DNA from: Marichromatium gracile
GTDB lineage: Bacteria; Pseudomonadota; Gammaproteobacteria; Chromatiales; Chromatiaceae
Reading direction: 5' to 3'
DNA: 64,000 nucleotides
Assembly: GCF_004343155.1 (NCBI RefSeq)
Contig: NZ_SMDC01000003.1
Coordinates: forward strand, 310,001 to 374,000
Both the position numbers and the translations under genes were made by a program. Shown here piece after piece: positions 48,375 through 57,989 of this stretch; position 1 is the stretch's first letter; the number at the start of each line of letters is the position of its first letter. The notes beneath the pieces were generated by a model. It saw nothing but the letters and a program-made list of their open reading frames with translations, did not search any database and had not been told where the DNA came from.

Positions 48375-49432
48375 ACCAGCCGCCGCTGCCCGGGCACATC
48401 CCCTTCGCGCGGTTGCCGCGCGCCCATGGCGCGCCGCTCGGGCGCGGCCGGCTGCGGGTCGAGCCGGAGGACTTCCAGGTCGAGGAGCGGCTCGCCTTCG
48501 ACCCCGACGACGACGGCGAGCACCTGCTGCTGTGGGTGCGCAAGCGCGAGGCCAATACCGAGTGGGCGGCGCGGCGGCTGGCCGCTTGCGCCGGGGTGGC
48601 GGTCTCGGCGGTCGGCTATGCCGGGCTCAAGGACCGTCACGCGGTCACCTGGCAGTGGTTCTCGCTGCCGCGCCCGCGTGCCGGCGAGCCCGACTGGTCG
48701 GTGCTCGCCGCCGACGGCATCGAGGTGCTTGAGGTCCACGCCCATCGGCGCAAGCTGCGTCGCGGCGCGCTGATCGGCAATCGCTTCCGTCTCCTGGTGC
48801 GCGACCTCGCCCCCGCCCCCGAGGCCCTGGCCGAGCGGATCGCGGTGATCGGTGCGCGCGGCGTGCCCAACTATTTCGGCGAGCAGCGCTTCGGGCGCGA
48901 TGGCGGCAACCTCGTTCAGGCCCATGCGCTGTTCAGCGGGGCGCCGGTGCCCCGGGTCTCGCGTCATGTCCGCGGTCTGTGGCTGTCGGCGGCGCGCTCG
49001 CAGCTGTTCAACGAGGTGCTCGCCGGACGGGTGGCCGACGCCTGCTGGGATCGGCCGCTCGCCGGGGATCGCATGCAGCTCGACGGCTGTAACTCGCACT
49101 TCGCCGTCGAGGCCGTCGATGAAACGCTGCTGACGCGCTGTGCCCGACTCGACGTACACCCCACCGGCCCGCTGTGGGGCGAGGGTGCGCCGCCGAGCCG
49201 GGACGCGGTGCTGGCACGTGAGCAGGCGGTGGCCGCGGCCTTCCCCGGCTGGCCCGAGGGGCTGGCCGCGGCGGGGCTGGCGCAGGAGCGGCGCGCGCTG
49301 CGTCTGCCGGTGTTCGATCTCGTCGCCGAACAGGTCGACGGCGGCGTGCGCCTTGCCTTCGAGTTGCCCGCCGGGGCCTATGCCACCGCGGTGCTGCGCG
49401 AGCTGCTCGATGACTGGAACGACGCCGCTTAG
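48371..49432 (+). CDS. truD: tRNA pseudouridine(13) synthase TruD
   Basis: A 353-residue pseudouridine synthase acting on U13 of tRNA-Glu. The catalytic Asp is in VGYAGLKDRHAVTWQWFS. GVPNYFGEQRFGRDGGN and the C-terminal ELPAGAYATAVLRELL are family markers. It is coupled to ispF by a four-base overlap. It converges with the minus-strand signalling operon; the last four bases overlap the end of the multidomain gene. Confidence 0.94.
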   Translation: MNQPPLPGHIPFARLPRAHGAPLGRGRLRVEPEDFQVEERLAFDPDDDGEHLLLWVRKREANTEWAARRLAACAGVAVSAVGYAGLKDRHAVTWQWFSLPRPRAGEPDWSVLAADGIEVLEVHAHRRKLRRGALIGNRFRLLVRDLAPAPEALAERIAVIGARGVPNYFGEQRFGRDGGNLVQAHALFSGAPVPRVSRHVRGLWLSAARSQLFNEVLAGRVADACWDRPLAGDRMQLDGCNSHFAVEAVDETLLTRCARLDVHPTGPLWGEGAPPSRDAVLAREQAVAAAFPGWPEGLAAAGLAQERRALRLPVFDLVAEQVDGGVRLAFELPAGAYATAVLRELLDDWNDAA

Positions 49433-52400
49433 CGCGGCCCGAAGCGTGCGACGAAGGCCTCCGGGGTGAGCGGCGGCGCGCACAGATAGCCTTGATAGGC
49501 CTCGCATCCCCGCTCGCGCAGGAACTCCAGCTGCGCCTCGGTCTCGACGCCCTCGGCGACCACGCGCAGTTTCAGGTTGCGCGCCATCGCGATGATGGTG
49601 GCGGCGATCTCCATGTCGTCGCGCTGTGCCGGGATGTCGCGCACGAAGCTGCGGTCGATCTTGAGTTCGTCGATGGCGAAGCGACGCAGATAGGCCAGCG
49701 ACGAGTAGCCGGTGCCGAAGTCGTCGATCGACAGACGGATGCCGAGCGCGCGCAGTGCCTGGAGGCACTGCTCGGTCTCGTCGCCTCCCATCAGCATGCT
49801 CTCGGTGAGTTCGAGCTTGAGCCGGTGCGCCGGCCAGCCGGTCGCGCTGAGCGCCTGCTCGATGCGACCGACACAGTCGGGCTGCAGCAGCTGGCGCGCC
49901 GAGAGGTTGACCGCGATGGTCTCGAGCACCAGCCCGGCGTCGAGCCAGCGCATCCCCTGACGGCAGGCGGTGTGCAGCACCCAGTCGCCGAGTTGCAGGA
50001 TCAGTCCGGTCTCCTCGGCCAGGGGGATGAAGCGCGTCGGCGCGATCAGCCCCTGGTCGGGCGTGTTCCACCGCACCAGTGCCTCGCAGCCGACCAGCGC
50101 GCCGCTGACACAGTCGAGCTGCGGCTGGAAGTGCAGCAGGAACTCCTCGTTTCCCAGTGCATGGTGCAGTCGCGCCTCCAACTCGAGTCGCTCGGCGGCC
50201 TGGGCGCTCAACTCCGGGGTATGGAAGCCATAGCTGCCGCGTCCCTGCGCCTTGACCTGATAGAGCGCGACCTCGGCGTGCTGGATCAGCTCGCTGGCCG
50301 AGCAGCCGTCCTGTGGATAGACCCCGATGCCGATGCTGGCGCCGACATGGACCTCGTGGTTGCCGGGCAGGGTGAGCGGCCGTCGCAACAGCTCGAGCAG
50401 GTCGCGGGCGACGCTCGCCGCCTGGCGCGGCTGGTGCAGCCGTTCGAGCACCAGCAGGAACTCGTCGCCGCCGAGCCGCCCGAGGGTGTCGCCCTCGCGC
50501 AGCCGGGTCGCGAAGCGTTGCGCCAGGCGTTCGAGCAGGTTGTCGCCGGCGGGATGGCCGAGGCTGTTGTTGATGTGCTTGAAGCGGTCGAGATCGATCA
50601 GCAGCACGGCGATGTGGTGACGATGACGCTGCGCGCGCTCGAGGGCGTGGCTGAGTCGTGATTGCAGCAGCAGCCGGTTGGGGAGCCCGGTGAGCGGGTC
50701 GAAGTGCGCCAGGCGTTCGCGTGCCGCCTCCGAGTGCCTGAGCTGGCTGAGATCGGTCATCACCCCGACATACCGCTCGGGGTTGCCGGCGGTGTCGGTG
50801 ACCAGGCTGATCGACAGCAGCACGGGGCGCACCTCGCCGCTCTTGGTGCGGTTCCAGATCTCGCCTTGCCAGTGTCCGTGTTCGAGCAGGCTGGCCCACA
50901 GTTGTTGGTAGAAGGCGCGTCCCTGACGCTCGGAGCGCAACAGGCTGGGATTGCGACCGATGACCTCCGCGGCGCTGTAGCCGGTGATCTGGGTATAGGC
51001 CGGGTTGATCGACAGGATCCGGGGGCTGAGATCGGTGATCACCACGCCCTCGTGGGCGCTCGCCAGGACCGCGGCCGATTGGCGTAGCGCGTTGGCGGTG
51101 CGCGCACGGGTGACCGCCAGCGCGGCGAGCTGGGCGAACTCGGCGATATGCACCTGGGTGGCGGCATCGGGCAGGCCGGGGGTGGAGCGATAGACGGCGA
51201 GTATGCCCAGCGCCTCGCCGGTGTCGTCGTGAAAGGGGAAGGACCAGCAGGCGCGCAGCCCCGCCGCCTGGGCCTGTTCGAGGCAGCTTCGCCAACTGGG
51301 GTGCGTGCTGATGTCGGCGACCAGCGTCGGATGGGCGTCGTGGAGTGCCGTGGCGAAAGGCGCCTGCTCCGGGGCGCAGTCGTCGAGTGCTGCGTTGAAC
51401 TGGGGGGCGAGCCGCGGCGCGGCACAGGTACGCAGGCGCGTGTCGAGCGGAGCGCGAACCAGTACCGAGACCCGCAGCCGGTGGTCGACCTGCTCGAGCC
51501 GGGTGGCGATCTCGCCGAGCAGCTCGGGCAGGCCGCGCTCGTTGAGCAGGCCATCGAGTACCGTCATGCGGGTCTCGCGGAAGTGTTCGGCGCGTTTGCT
51601 GTCGCTGATATCACGCCAGGCGCCGATCACCTCGGTGCGGGCTTCGTTGTCATGGCGTAGTACGCGCAGCTCATCCTCGATCCAGTGTACGTCTCCGGCA
51701 TGATCGAAGAACCGGTACTGGTGCCGCAACTGCCCCAGGGTGACGAGTTGGTCCATCGCGCGACAGGCCTGCTCCCGGTCGTCGGGGTGGAGCTGGCCAC
51801 GCCACCAGGCGGGGTGCAAGGCCTGGTGGCGGGTGAAGCCGAGCAGTGCGGTGACGTTGTCGCTGACCCAGGTCGGCTGTATCTGGTGCTGGTCGATGCC
51901 CAGGGTGTAGAGCACCACCGGACTGGCCTCGAGCATCAGCCCGAGATGGGTCGAGGTCTGGCGCAGTGCGGCACGCTCGCGGGCCAGTTCGGCCTGGTGG
52001 GCGATGCGTTCGAGCGTGGCGGTGAGCTGGTGGAGGTAGCCGGGCTGCTTGAGGACATAGGCGTCGACCCCGAGCTGGAGCGCGCGCGCGACCACGCGTT
52101 CGCCCCCTTGCCCGGAGACGATCACCACCGGCAGTGCGAAGTCGCGGTCGTCGCGCAGCTGCTTGAGCGCCTCCAGCGCATCCAGACCGGGGAGGCGGTA
52201 GTCGAGCAGCAGCACGTCGAAGATCGAGGTGTCCTCGGTGGTGCTCGGTAGCTGGTCGAGCGCCTCCTCGGCGCTGCCGACCAGGGTGAGGTGGATGTGG
52301 GGGGCGTGACGGGCGAGGTGGCGGGCGGTGAGGTCGGCGTCGTCGGCGTTGCGCTCGGCATAGAGGACGCGCAGCCTGAGTCCGTGACGCGCCTCGGCGT

Positions 52401-52773
52401 TGCGGAAGCGTCGCAAGGCGCGGGCGAGCCGACCGGGGAGTTCACGGGCCTCGATCTCATCCTTGATCAGGTAGTCGTCGGCGCCGGCCTGGAGCGCGCC
52501 GGCCGCACTGTCGGTATCACCCGCGCCGGTGAGCACGACCACGGCCAGGGGGAGGTGCTGCTCACGGATCCAGTCGAGTAGCTCCAGCCCCGAGCCATCC
52601 GGCAGCCCCAGATCGAGCAGCACCAGCTGGTAGCGCTCCGGGTGGCGCAGTCGCGCCCTGGCCTCGGCGAGCGTTGCCGCATGATCGACGCCGATCCGGG
52701 GTGCCGAATGGGCCAGCCGCTGGCGTGTCAGCTCGAGGTCGGTGACGTCGTCTTCGACGTAGAGGATGTCCAT
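49429..52773 (-). CDS. Multidomain response regulator: REC-REC-PAS-GAF-PAS-GGDEF-EAL
   Basis: A 1114-residue cytoplasmic c-di-GMP protein. REC1 (about 1-125) has a normal VEDD pocket, D54 and K104. REC2 (about 133-250) has D191 but its acidic pocket reads AERN, so it may be a degenerate receiver. PAS (about 280-395), GAF (about 410-575) and PAS (about 580-700) follow. The GGDEF domain has an intact GGDEF and an RxxD inhibition site (REGD). The EAL domain has EALVRW, the metal-binding ELTESML, DDFGTGYSSL and AEGVE. Both enzyme domains look active. The start ATG 52773 is four bases below the preceding regulator gene of the same operon. Confidence 0.9.
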   Translation of the reverse strand: MDILYVEDDVTDLELTRQRLAHSAPRIGVDHAATLAEARARLRHPERYQLVLLDLGLPDGSGLELLDWIREQHLPLAVVVLTGAGDTDSAAGALQAGADDYLIKDEIEARELPGRLARALRRFRNAEARHGLRLRVLYAERNADDADLTARHLARHAPHIHLTLVGSAEEALDQLPSTTEDTSIFDVLLLDYRLPGLDALEALKQLRDDRDFALPVVIVSGQGGERVVARALQLGVDAYVLKQPGYLHQLTATLERIAHQAELARERAALRQTSTHLGLMLEASPVVLYTLGIDQHQIQPTWVSDNVTALLGFTRHQALHPAWWRGQLHPDDREQACRAMDQLVTLGQLRHQYRFFDHAGDVHWIEDELRVLRHDNEARTEVIGAWRDISDSKRAEHFRETRMTVLDGLLNERGLPELLGEIATRLEQVDHRLRVSVLVRAPLDTRLRTCAAPRLAPQFNAALDDCAPEQAPFATALHDAHPTLVADISTHPSWRSCLEQAQAAGLRACWSFPFHDDTGEALGILAVYRSTPGLPDAATQVHIAEFAQLAALAVTRARTANALRQSAAVLASAHEGVVITDLSPRILSINPAYTQITGYSAAEVIGRNPSLLRSERQGRAFYQQLWASLLEHGHWQGEIWNRTKSGEVRPVLLSISLVTDTAGNPERYVGVMTDLSQLRHSEAARERLAHFDPLTGLPNRLLLQSRLSHALERAQRHRHHIAVLLIDLDRFKHINNSLGHPAGDNLLERLAQRFATRLREGDTLGRLGGDEFLLVLERLHQPRQAASVARDLLELLRRPLTLPGNHEVHVGASIGIGVYPQDGCSASELIQHAEVALYQVKAQGRGSYGFHTPELSAQAAERLELEARLHHALGNEEFLLHFQPQLDCVSGALVGCEALVRWNTPDQGLIAPTRFIPLAEETGLILQLGDWVLHTACRQGMRWLDAGLVLETIAVNLSARQLLQPDCVGRIEQALSATGWPAHRLKLELTESMLMGGDETEQCLQALRALGIRLSIDDFGTGYSSLAYLRRFAIDELKIDRSFVRDIPAQRDDMEIAATIIAMARNLKLRVVAEGVETEAQLEFLRERGCEAYQGYLCAPPLTPEAFVARFGPR

Positions 52774-52777
52774 GGTC

Positions 52778-53209
52778 CTAGCTTGGGGGCCTGTTGATGC
52801 AGCACCAATAGCGATTGATCTGATGCAGACCTTCGAGAAAGCGCTCGTAGTTGATCGGCTTGACGACATAGGAATTGGCGCCGAGGTCATAGGCGGCCTG
52901 GATGTCGCGTGGCTCGTCCGACGAGGTCAGCACCACCACCGGGATCAGGCGCCCGGGCTCGCTGCGCCGCAGTCGTCTCAGAACCTCGAGCCCGTCGATC
53001 CCCGGCAGCTTGAGGTCGAGCAGGATCAGTTGCGGCGGGGGCTGGGTGCCGCGCTCCCAGTGCTCGACCCTGGCCAGGACCTCCTCGCCGTCGCGTGCGA
53101 CGCTGATCCAGTCGGGGTCGATGTGGGGGGTGAGCGCGCGCAGTATGAAGTCGAGATCGACCGGGTCGTCCTCGACCAGCAGCATCGAGCAGTGCGGTCC
53201 GGCACTCAT
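52778..53209 (-). CDS. Single-domain response regulator (Rcp1-like)
   Basis: A 143-residue stand-alone receiver with the phosphoacceptor D65 in LILLDLKLPG, the VLTSSDEP switch and K in YVVKPIN. It has the form of phytochrome-associated Rcp1 regulators. The start overlaps the histidine kinase stop (ATGA). It probably relays phosphate from that kinase to the downstream multidomain protein. Confidence 0.9.
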   Translation of the reverse strand: MSAGPHCSMLLVEDDPVDLDFILRALTPHIDPDWISVARDGEEVLARVEHWERGTQPPPQLILLDLKLPGIDGLEVLRRLRRSEPGRLIPVVVLTSSDEPRDIQAAYDLGANSYVVKPINYERFLEGLHQINRYWCCINRPPS

Positions 53210-55209
53210 CGTGATAGCTCCAGATAGAAGGTTGCACCATGCCCGGGAGCGCTCTCGGCCCAGACCCGCGCCCCCATGCGTTGGGCGGCCTTGTGTACGA
53301 TTCCCAGGCCGACTCCGGTGCCCGGATAGTCCTCGGCGCGGTGCAGGCGCTGGAAGACCTCGAACAGGCGGTCGTGGAAACGCATGTCGAAGCCGATACC
53401 GTTGTCCGAGATCGCCATCACCACCCGCCTGCCCTGATCCCGGGCGAGGATCCGGATGCGTGGTCGTGGGGTCGCGTCGCGGCTGAACTTGATGGCGTTG
53501 TCGACGAGGTTGCGGAGGATGATCTGCAGTCCGTCGGGGTCGGCCCTGACGGTGAGTTCGGAGACATCGACCTCGAGTTCGATGTCGCGCTCGACGATCA
53601 GCGCGTGTCGCTCGGCGAGCACCATCTCGATCACCCCGCCGAGTTCGACCCGGCGTCCGGTCAGCACCTGGCGCTCCATCCGCGAGTAGGTCAACAGGTC
53701 GTCGATCAGCGCGCGCATCTGCTCGACGCCACGGCGGATGTTGGCGATGAAGGTGGCGGCCTCGGGCGAGAGTTCGGCGCCATGCTGTTCAAGGAGTAGC
53801 TGGCTGTAGCCGTCGATGCCGCGCAGCGGCGCCTTGAGGTCGTGGGAGACGGAGTAGGTGAAGGTCTCGAGTTCGCGGTTGAGCGCGGCCAACTCCTCGG
53901 TGCGGGTCGCCACCCGTGACTCGAGCTCGGCGTTGAGCCGCCGGATCTCGTCCTGCTGGCGTTGGCGCTCGGTGATGTTGCGGGCGATGCCGAGGACGCC
54001 GGTGAGACGCCCGGCGCCATCGTAGACCGGGGTCTTGATGGTCTCGGCAAGCTCTTGGTGACCGTCGCTGGCGAAGGTGATCCACTCGTCGTTGCGTCTG
54101 GCGCGACCGGCGGCGAGTGCGGCCTGATCCTTCTCGCGGAAGAACCTTGCCTGTTCCGGGGCGACGAAATCGGCGTCGGTACGGCCGACGATCTCGTGCT
54201 CGGGGGCACCGAAGAAGGACTCGAAGCGCGGGTTGCAGATCAGATAGACGCCGTGCGGATCCTTCAGCCACACCAGGTCGGGGAGGTTGTCGAGCAGGGC
54301 GCGCAGTTGCGCCTCGCTGTTGGCACGTCGCTGACGGCTATTTAGCAGCAGGTGCAGTAGTCCCCCGGTCACGAGCGCGGTGATGATGCCGCCGAGTCGA
54401 ATCAGCCAGCTCGGCCAGGACGAGGAGTGCCAACCCTCGGTGGGAATGGCGGCAAGCTCCCAGGTGACCCCTGGTAGAGCTACCGTCGCGGTCACCGGGG
54501 CGAGCCGAAAGACCTCGGGATCGCCGAATACCATCCGTGGTGGGGCGATGTGTTCGTGTCGAGCGCGCAGCCCGAGACGTAACTCGGTATTGGCTGCGGT
54601 CAAGCCGCTGACGCGGTAGAGTCGCTCGACATCGATCACCGCTGAAACCACTCCCCAGGTCCCCGGTCCTTGCGCGGTGGCGACGAACACCGGGGTGCGG
54701 GCGATCAGCCCGACGCCCCCCTGGATCAAGGGCAGTGGGCCGTCGACCACGGTCTGGCCGCTCTCGATCGCCTGTAGCGCAGCGAATCGCTGCTGCGGGT
54801 GGTTGCGGTAGTCGAGTCCGAGCGCCGCTTCGTTGCCGTTGAGCGGGTGGATCATCCTCACCACCAGGTCGGGGGCTGCGGCGACATTGCGCAGCAACTG
54901 TTGGTGCTTGGTGAGGTCGGTGACGATCTCGGTGAAGGCGGTCTGGTCGAGATCGGGCTGGGAGGCGATCAGGGCGCTCAGTGCGCGGGTGAGTAGCAGG
55001 TCGCTCTGCAGCATGCCCTCGAGTCGGCCGCGCAGCGCCGAGACGCGATCGACGACGGAGTGACGGAGGAGCTCCTGCCGGTGGGCCGTGGCGAAGTGAT
55101 CGAGCAACCCCGTGGTCGCCAGAATCGGCGCCATCACCAACACGACCGCCAGCGGATGTTGCCAGCGGTGGGGTGCGCCGTGGGGGGCAGGGGGGGGCGG
55201 CGACTCCAT
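53206..55209 (-). CDS. Sensor histidine kinase with periplasmic CHASE-like domain and PAS
   Basis: A 667-residue inner-membrane kinase. Two transmembrane helices (about 20-40 and 275-297) enclose a CHASE-type domain, with DLDQTAFTEIVTDL and AALGLDYRNHPQQ typical of CHASE. A PAS domain (about 305-425), a coiled coil, HisKA (VSHDLKAPLRGI) and HATPase_c (NLVDNAIKFS, DNGIGFD, GTGVGLGIV) follow. The domain type and the coupled Rcp1-like regulator suggest bacteriophytochrome-like phosphorelay logic without a chromophore domain. It is the first gene of the three-gene operon. The 252-base gap upstream to cbiM shows no clear promoter. Confidence 0.9.
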   Translation of the reverse strand: MESPPPPAPHGAPHRWQHPLAVVLVMAPILATTGLLDHFATAHRQELLRHSVVDRVSALRGRLEGMLQSDLLLTRALSALIASQPDLDQTAFTEIVTDLTKHQQLLRNVAAAPDLVVRMIHPLNGNEAALGLDYRNHPQQRFAALQAIESGQTVVDGPLPLIQGGVGLIARTPVFVATAQGPGTWGVVSAVIDVERLYRVSGLTAANTELRLGLRARHEHIAPPRMVFGDPEVFRLAPVTATVALPGVTWELAAIPTEGWHSSSWPSWLIRLGGIITALVTGGLLHLLLNSRQRRANSEAQLRALLDNLPDLVWLKDPHGVYLICNPRFESFFGAPEHEIVGRTDADFVAPEQARFFREKDQAALAAGRARRNDEWITFASDGHQELAETIKTPVYDGAGRLTGVLGIARNITERQRQQDEIRRLNAELESRVATRTEELAALNRELETFTYSVSHDLKAPLRGIDGYSQLLLEQHGAELSPEAATFIANIRRGVEQMRALIDDLLTYSRMERQVLTGRRVELGGVIEMVLAERHALIVERDIELEVDVSELTVRADPDGLQIILRNLVDNAIKFSRDATPRPRIRILARDQGRRVVMAISDNGIGFDMRFHDRLFEVFQRLHRAEDYPGTGVGLGIVHKAAQRMGARVWAESAPGHGATFYLELSR

Positions 55210-55461
55210 GAGTCAGGTGTTGTTGATGTGTGCTGGGCCACCAATTGATTTGGCTCGGTGGTGCTGATGAGCCCTGGTTGGTGGTGAGACTCGAAGATCG
55301 TTGCTGAGCTTGGTACGCATGGCTTCCTCGGGACAGGAGTGCTATCGACTAGCATAATCCACACCTTGCACAGGGCGCCGGTGGACTGGCGCGCTGACGG
55401 GGTGATACCGTCGACACTATTTTCATCCATTGCAATCGCTCAACGGGGCTGCCAGCCTCTC

Positions 55462-56088
55462 ATGCATATCGTCGATGGTGTCCTCTCCATGCCGGTCCTG
55501 CTCGGCTCCGGTGTCCTGGCGCTCGCCGGGGTCGGTCTCGGGCTGCGCGCGCTCGACGAGTCGAGCATCCCGCGCGCCGGGCTGCTCACCGCTGCCTTCT
55601 TCTCCGTCTCCCTGATTCATATCCCGTTGGGACCGACCAGTGCGCACCTGTTGCTGACCGGGCTGATGGGCGTGCTGCTCGGCTGGGCGGTGTTCCCCGC
55701 GATCTGTGTCGGCCTGCTGCTGCAGGCGCTGTTCTTCGGCTATGGCGGGGTGACGGTGCTCGGCGCCAATACCCTCAATCTGGCGCTGCCGGCGTTGCTC
55801 TTCGGTCTGGCCGGCCGCGCCGTGTTGGCGCGGCTGCGCCCCGCTGCCCTGTCCTGGTGGGTGATGCCGCTCGGTGCCTTGGTCGGGGCCGGCGCCTTCG
55901 CCGGCTCGGCGTTGCTGGTGGCCGGGTCGCTGGCGGCCAGCGGCGAGGGGTTCTGGGCGGCGGCCCGTCTGGCGCTGATCGCGCAGCTGCCGGTGGCGCT
56001 GATCGAGGCGGTGGTGACGGCCGCGGCACTGCGACTGCTGTGGACGGTTCGGCCCGAGCTGCTGGCGCGACCGGCGCGCGCCTGCTGA
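55462..56088 (+). CDS. cbiM: Cobalt/nickel ECF transporter substrate-binding subunit CbiM
   Basis: A 208-residue membrane protein with six to seven helices. The N-terminus MHIVDGVLS inserts into the pore in this family, and its His2 helps bind the metal. FSVSLIHIPLGPTSAHLLLTG and GANTLNLALPALLFG are typical. It selects Co2+ or Ni2+. The start ATG 55462 is fixed by the required MHI beginning. cbiQ follows after four bases; cbiN and cbiO are absent. Confidence 0.9.
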   Translation: MHIVDGVLSMPVLLGSGVLALAGVGLGLRALDESSIPRAGLLTAAFFSVSLIHIPLGPTSAHLLLTGLMGVLLGWAVFPAICVGLLLQALFFGYGGVTVLGANTLNLALPALLFGLAGRAVLARLRPAALSWWVMPLGALVGAGAFAGSALLVAGSLAASGEGFWAAARLALIAQLPVALIEAVVTAAALRLLWTVRPELLARPARAC

Positions 56089-56092
56089 GGCG

Positions 56093-56833
56093 ATGCCGGG
56101 GAGCCGTGCCGGTGCCGCGTCGCGCGGGCCCGATCCTCGGGTGCGGCTGCTCTGCTGTCTGGGCTGGGCGCTGGTGGTGGTGGGGCTGGAGGGCTGGGCG
56201 GCGCTGTCTGCTGCCTTGCTCGCCGGCGTGCTGCTGACACGGTGGGCGGGCATCGCGCCGCGCCGTCTGGTGCGCCTGGTGCTGGTCTTCGAGGGCTTGA
56301 TGCTGCTCACCCTCGGGCTGTTGCCCTTCACCGTTCCGGGGCAGCCGCTGTGGCAGGGCGGTGGGTTGGTGCTCAGCGAGCAGGGACTGACCCTCGCCGG
56401 GGTGATCGCCGCGCGCGCCAGCGCGGTGGCGCTGGTGACGTTGGCGCTGCTCGCCGGGGTCGGCGCGGACGGGCTCGGCGCGGCGCTGCGCGCCCTGCGG
56501 GTGCCCGGTGCGCTGATCGAGTTGCTGCTGCTCAGCGCGCGCTATCTCGATGTGCTCGCGCGCGAGCAGACGCGGTTGCGCGCGGCGATGCGCGCCCGTG
56601 CCTTTCGTCCACGCAGCGATCTTCATACTTTGACCAGCTATGGTTTCCTCGTCGGGATGCTGTTGGTGCGCGCGCTCGAGCGCGCCGAGCGGGTGGGAGC
56701 GGCGATGCGCTGTCGAGGTTATGCCGGGCGCATGCCGCTACCCGAACTGGCGCCGCTGCGTGGCGCTGATCTCGGGTTCGCGGTCGGGTTTGCGCTGCTG
56801 CTGGCGGTGTTGATGGTGCTGGAGCATGGTTGA
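56093..56833 (+). CDS. cbiQ: ECF transporter transmembrane subunit CbiQ (EcfT)
   Basis: A 246-residue EcfT-type coupling protein. The two coupling motifs that grip the ATPases are present as RAAMRARAF and GAAMRCRGY. They imply that an ATPase CbiO exists, but none is encoded next to it; the only ATPase in the operon, at 57986-58738, is of the MlaF type. The N-terminus is uncertain because the ribosome site is poor. The stop overlaps the start chosen for the next gene. Confidence 0.82.
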   Translation: MPGSRAGAASRGPDPRVRLLCCLGWALVVVGLEGWAALSAALLAGVLLTRWAGIAPRRLVRLVLVFEGLMLLTLGLLPFTVPGQPLWQGGGLVLSEQGLTLAGVIAARASAVALVTLALLAGVGADGLGAALRALRVPGALIELLLLSARYLDVLAREQTRLRAAMRARAFRPRSDLHTLTSYGFLVGMLLVRALERAERVGAAMRCRGYAGRMPLPELAPLRGADLGFAVGFALLLAVLMVLEHG

Positions 56834-57989
56834 AGGGGATGGCGTGAGCGCGCGCGCCGGCTCGCCGCCGGCACGCGCCGAGCTGGTGGGAACGGGCGCG
56901 CGCGCGGTGTTGCGTCTCTCCGGCGAGTGGCGGCTGGCCGGCGCCCCGCCAGCGGCCGAGGTGGTGGTGGCGCGTCTTGCGCGCGCGCAGGTGAGTGAGC
57001 TGGCCTTCGACACCACTGGTCTCGGGGGCTGGGACTCGAGCCTGCCGAGTCTGCTGCTGGCGGTGCGCGCGCACTGCCGGGCGCACGACATCGAACTGGC
57101 GCCTGCAGGACTACCCGAGGGGGTCGGCGCGCTGCTGACGCTGGCCGAGGCGGTGCCCCTGCAGTCCGCGCCTCCCATCGATGCGCGCCCGCGCGTGCGC
57201 CCGCTGGCCCGGCTCGGCAGGCGGGTGATCGACGCGTCGCGTGCGAGCGGGGCGCTCTTCGCCTTCGTCGGCGAGGTGGTGCTGGCGCTGGGGCGACTGG
57301 CGCGGGGGCGGGCGCGCTTCAGACGCGCCGAGTTCTGGCTGATCGTCCAGCAGGTCGGCGCCGAGGCGCTGCCGATCGTCAGCCTGGTGAGCTTCCTGGT
57401 CGGGCTGATCCTCGGGTATATCGGCGATCAGCAGCTGGCGCGCTTCGGCGCGCGCATCTATGTCGCCGACCTGGTGGGGCTGGCGGTGGTGATGCAGATC
57501 GGCGCCCTGGTCACCGCCATCGTGCTCGCCGGACGTACCGGCGCGGCCTTCGCCGCCCAGCTCGGCAGCATGCAGGCCAACGAGGAGATCGACGCGCTGC
57601 GCACCCTGGGGATCGACCCGGTCGAGTTCCTGGTGCTGCCCAGGCTGCTCGCGCTGATCGCGATGACCCCGCTGCTCGCGCTCTATGCCGATCTCATGGG
57701 CATCCTCGGCGGCGCCTTCGCCGCCGCCGTGGTCGGTGGCATCAACCCCACCGAGTACGCGGTGCAGACCGTCCAGGCGGTGGGCTGGAACCACTTCGTC
57801 CAGGGTCTGATCAGCGCCGGGGTCTATGGCGCGGTGGTCGCCGTCTCCGGCTGTCTGCGGGGGATGCAGAGCGGGCGCGACGCGGCGGCGGTGGGCGCCA
57901 CCACCACCTCGGCGGTGGTCACCGCGATCCTCCACATCGTCATCGCCGCGGCGGTGCTGACGGTGCTGTTCGACGCGGTGGGGCTGTGA
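56826..57989 (+). CDS. mlaE: MlaE-like ABC permease with N-terminal STAS domain
   Basis: A protein of about 387 residues. Residues 1-110 resemble a STAS/MlaB-like domain (RLSGEWRLAGAPPAAE, LAFDTTGLGGWDSSLPSLL). The rest is an MlaE permease with five helices and the patterns GRTGAAFAAQLGSMQANEEIDALRT and GQGRDAAAVG-like SGRDAAAVGATTTSAVV. It moves phospholipids between the membranes with MlaF and MlaD. GTG 56844 has a better ribosome site (AAGGGG) than ATG 56826. The stop overlaps mlaF (GTGA). Confidence 0.87.
   Translation: MVEGDGVSARAGSPPARAELVGTGARAVLRLSGEWRLAGAPPAAEVVVARLARAQVSELAFDTTGLGGWDSSLPSLLLAVRAHCRAHDIELAPAGLPEGVGALLTLAEAVPLQSAPPIDARPRVRPLARLGRRVIDASRASGALFAFVGEVVLALGRLARGRARFRRAEFWLIVQQVGAEALPIVSLVSFLVGLILGYIGDQQLARFGARIYVADLVGLAVVMQIGALVTAIVLAGRTGAAFAAQLGSMQANEEIDALRTLGIDPVEFLVLPRLLALIAMTPLLALYADLMGILGGAFAAAVVGGINPTEYAVQTVQAVGWNHFVQGLISAGVYGAVVAVSGCLRGMQSGRDAAAVGATTTSAVVTAILHIVIAAAVLTVLFDAVGL

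Noticed and set aside
55210-55461. Possible cobalamin riboswitch ahead of cbiM
   Set aside because: I could not find the B12-box core or the expected conserved segments in this leader.
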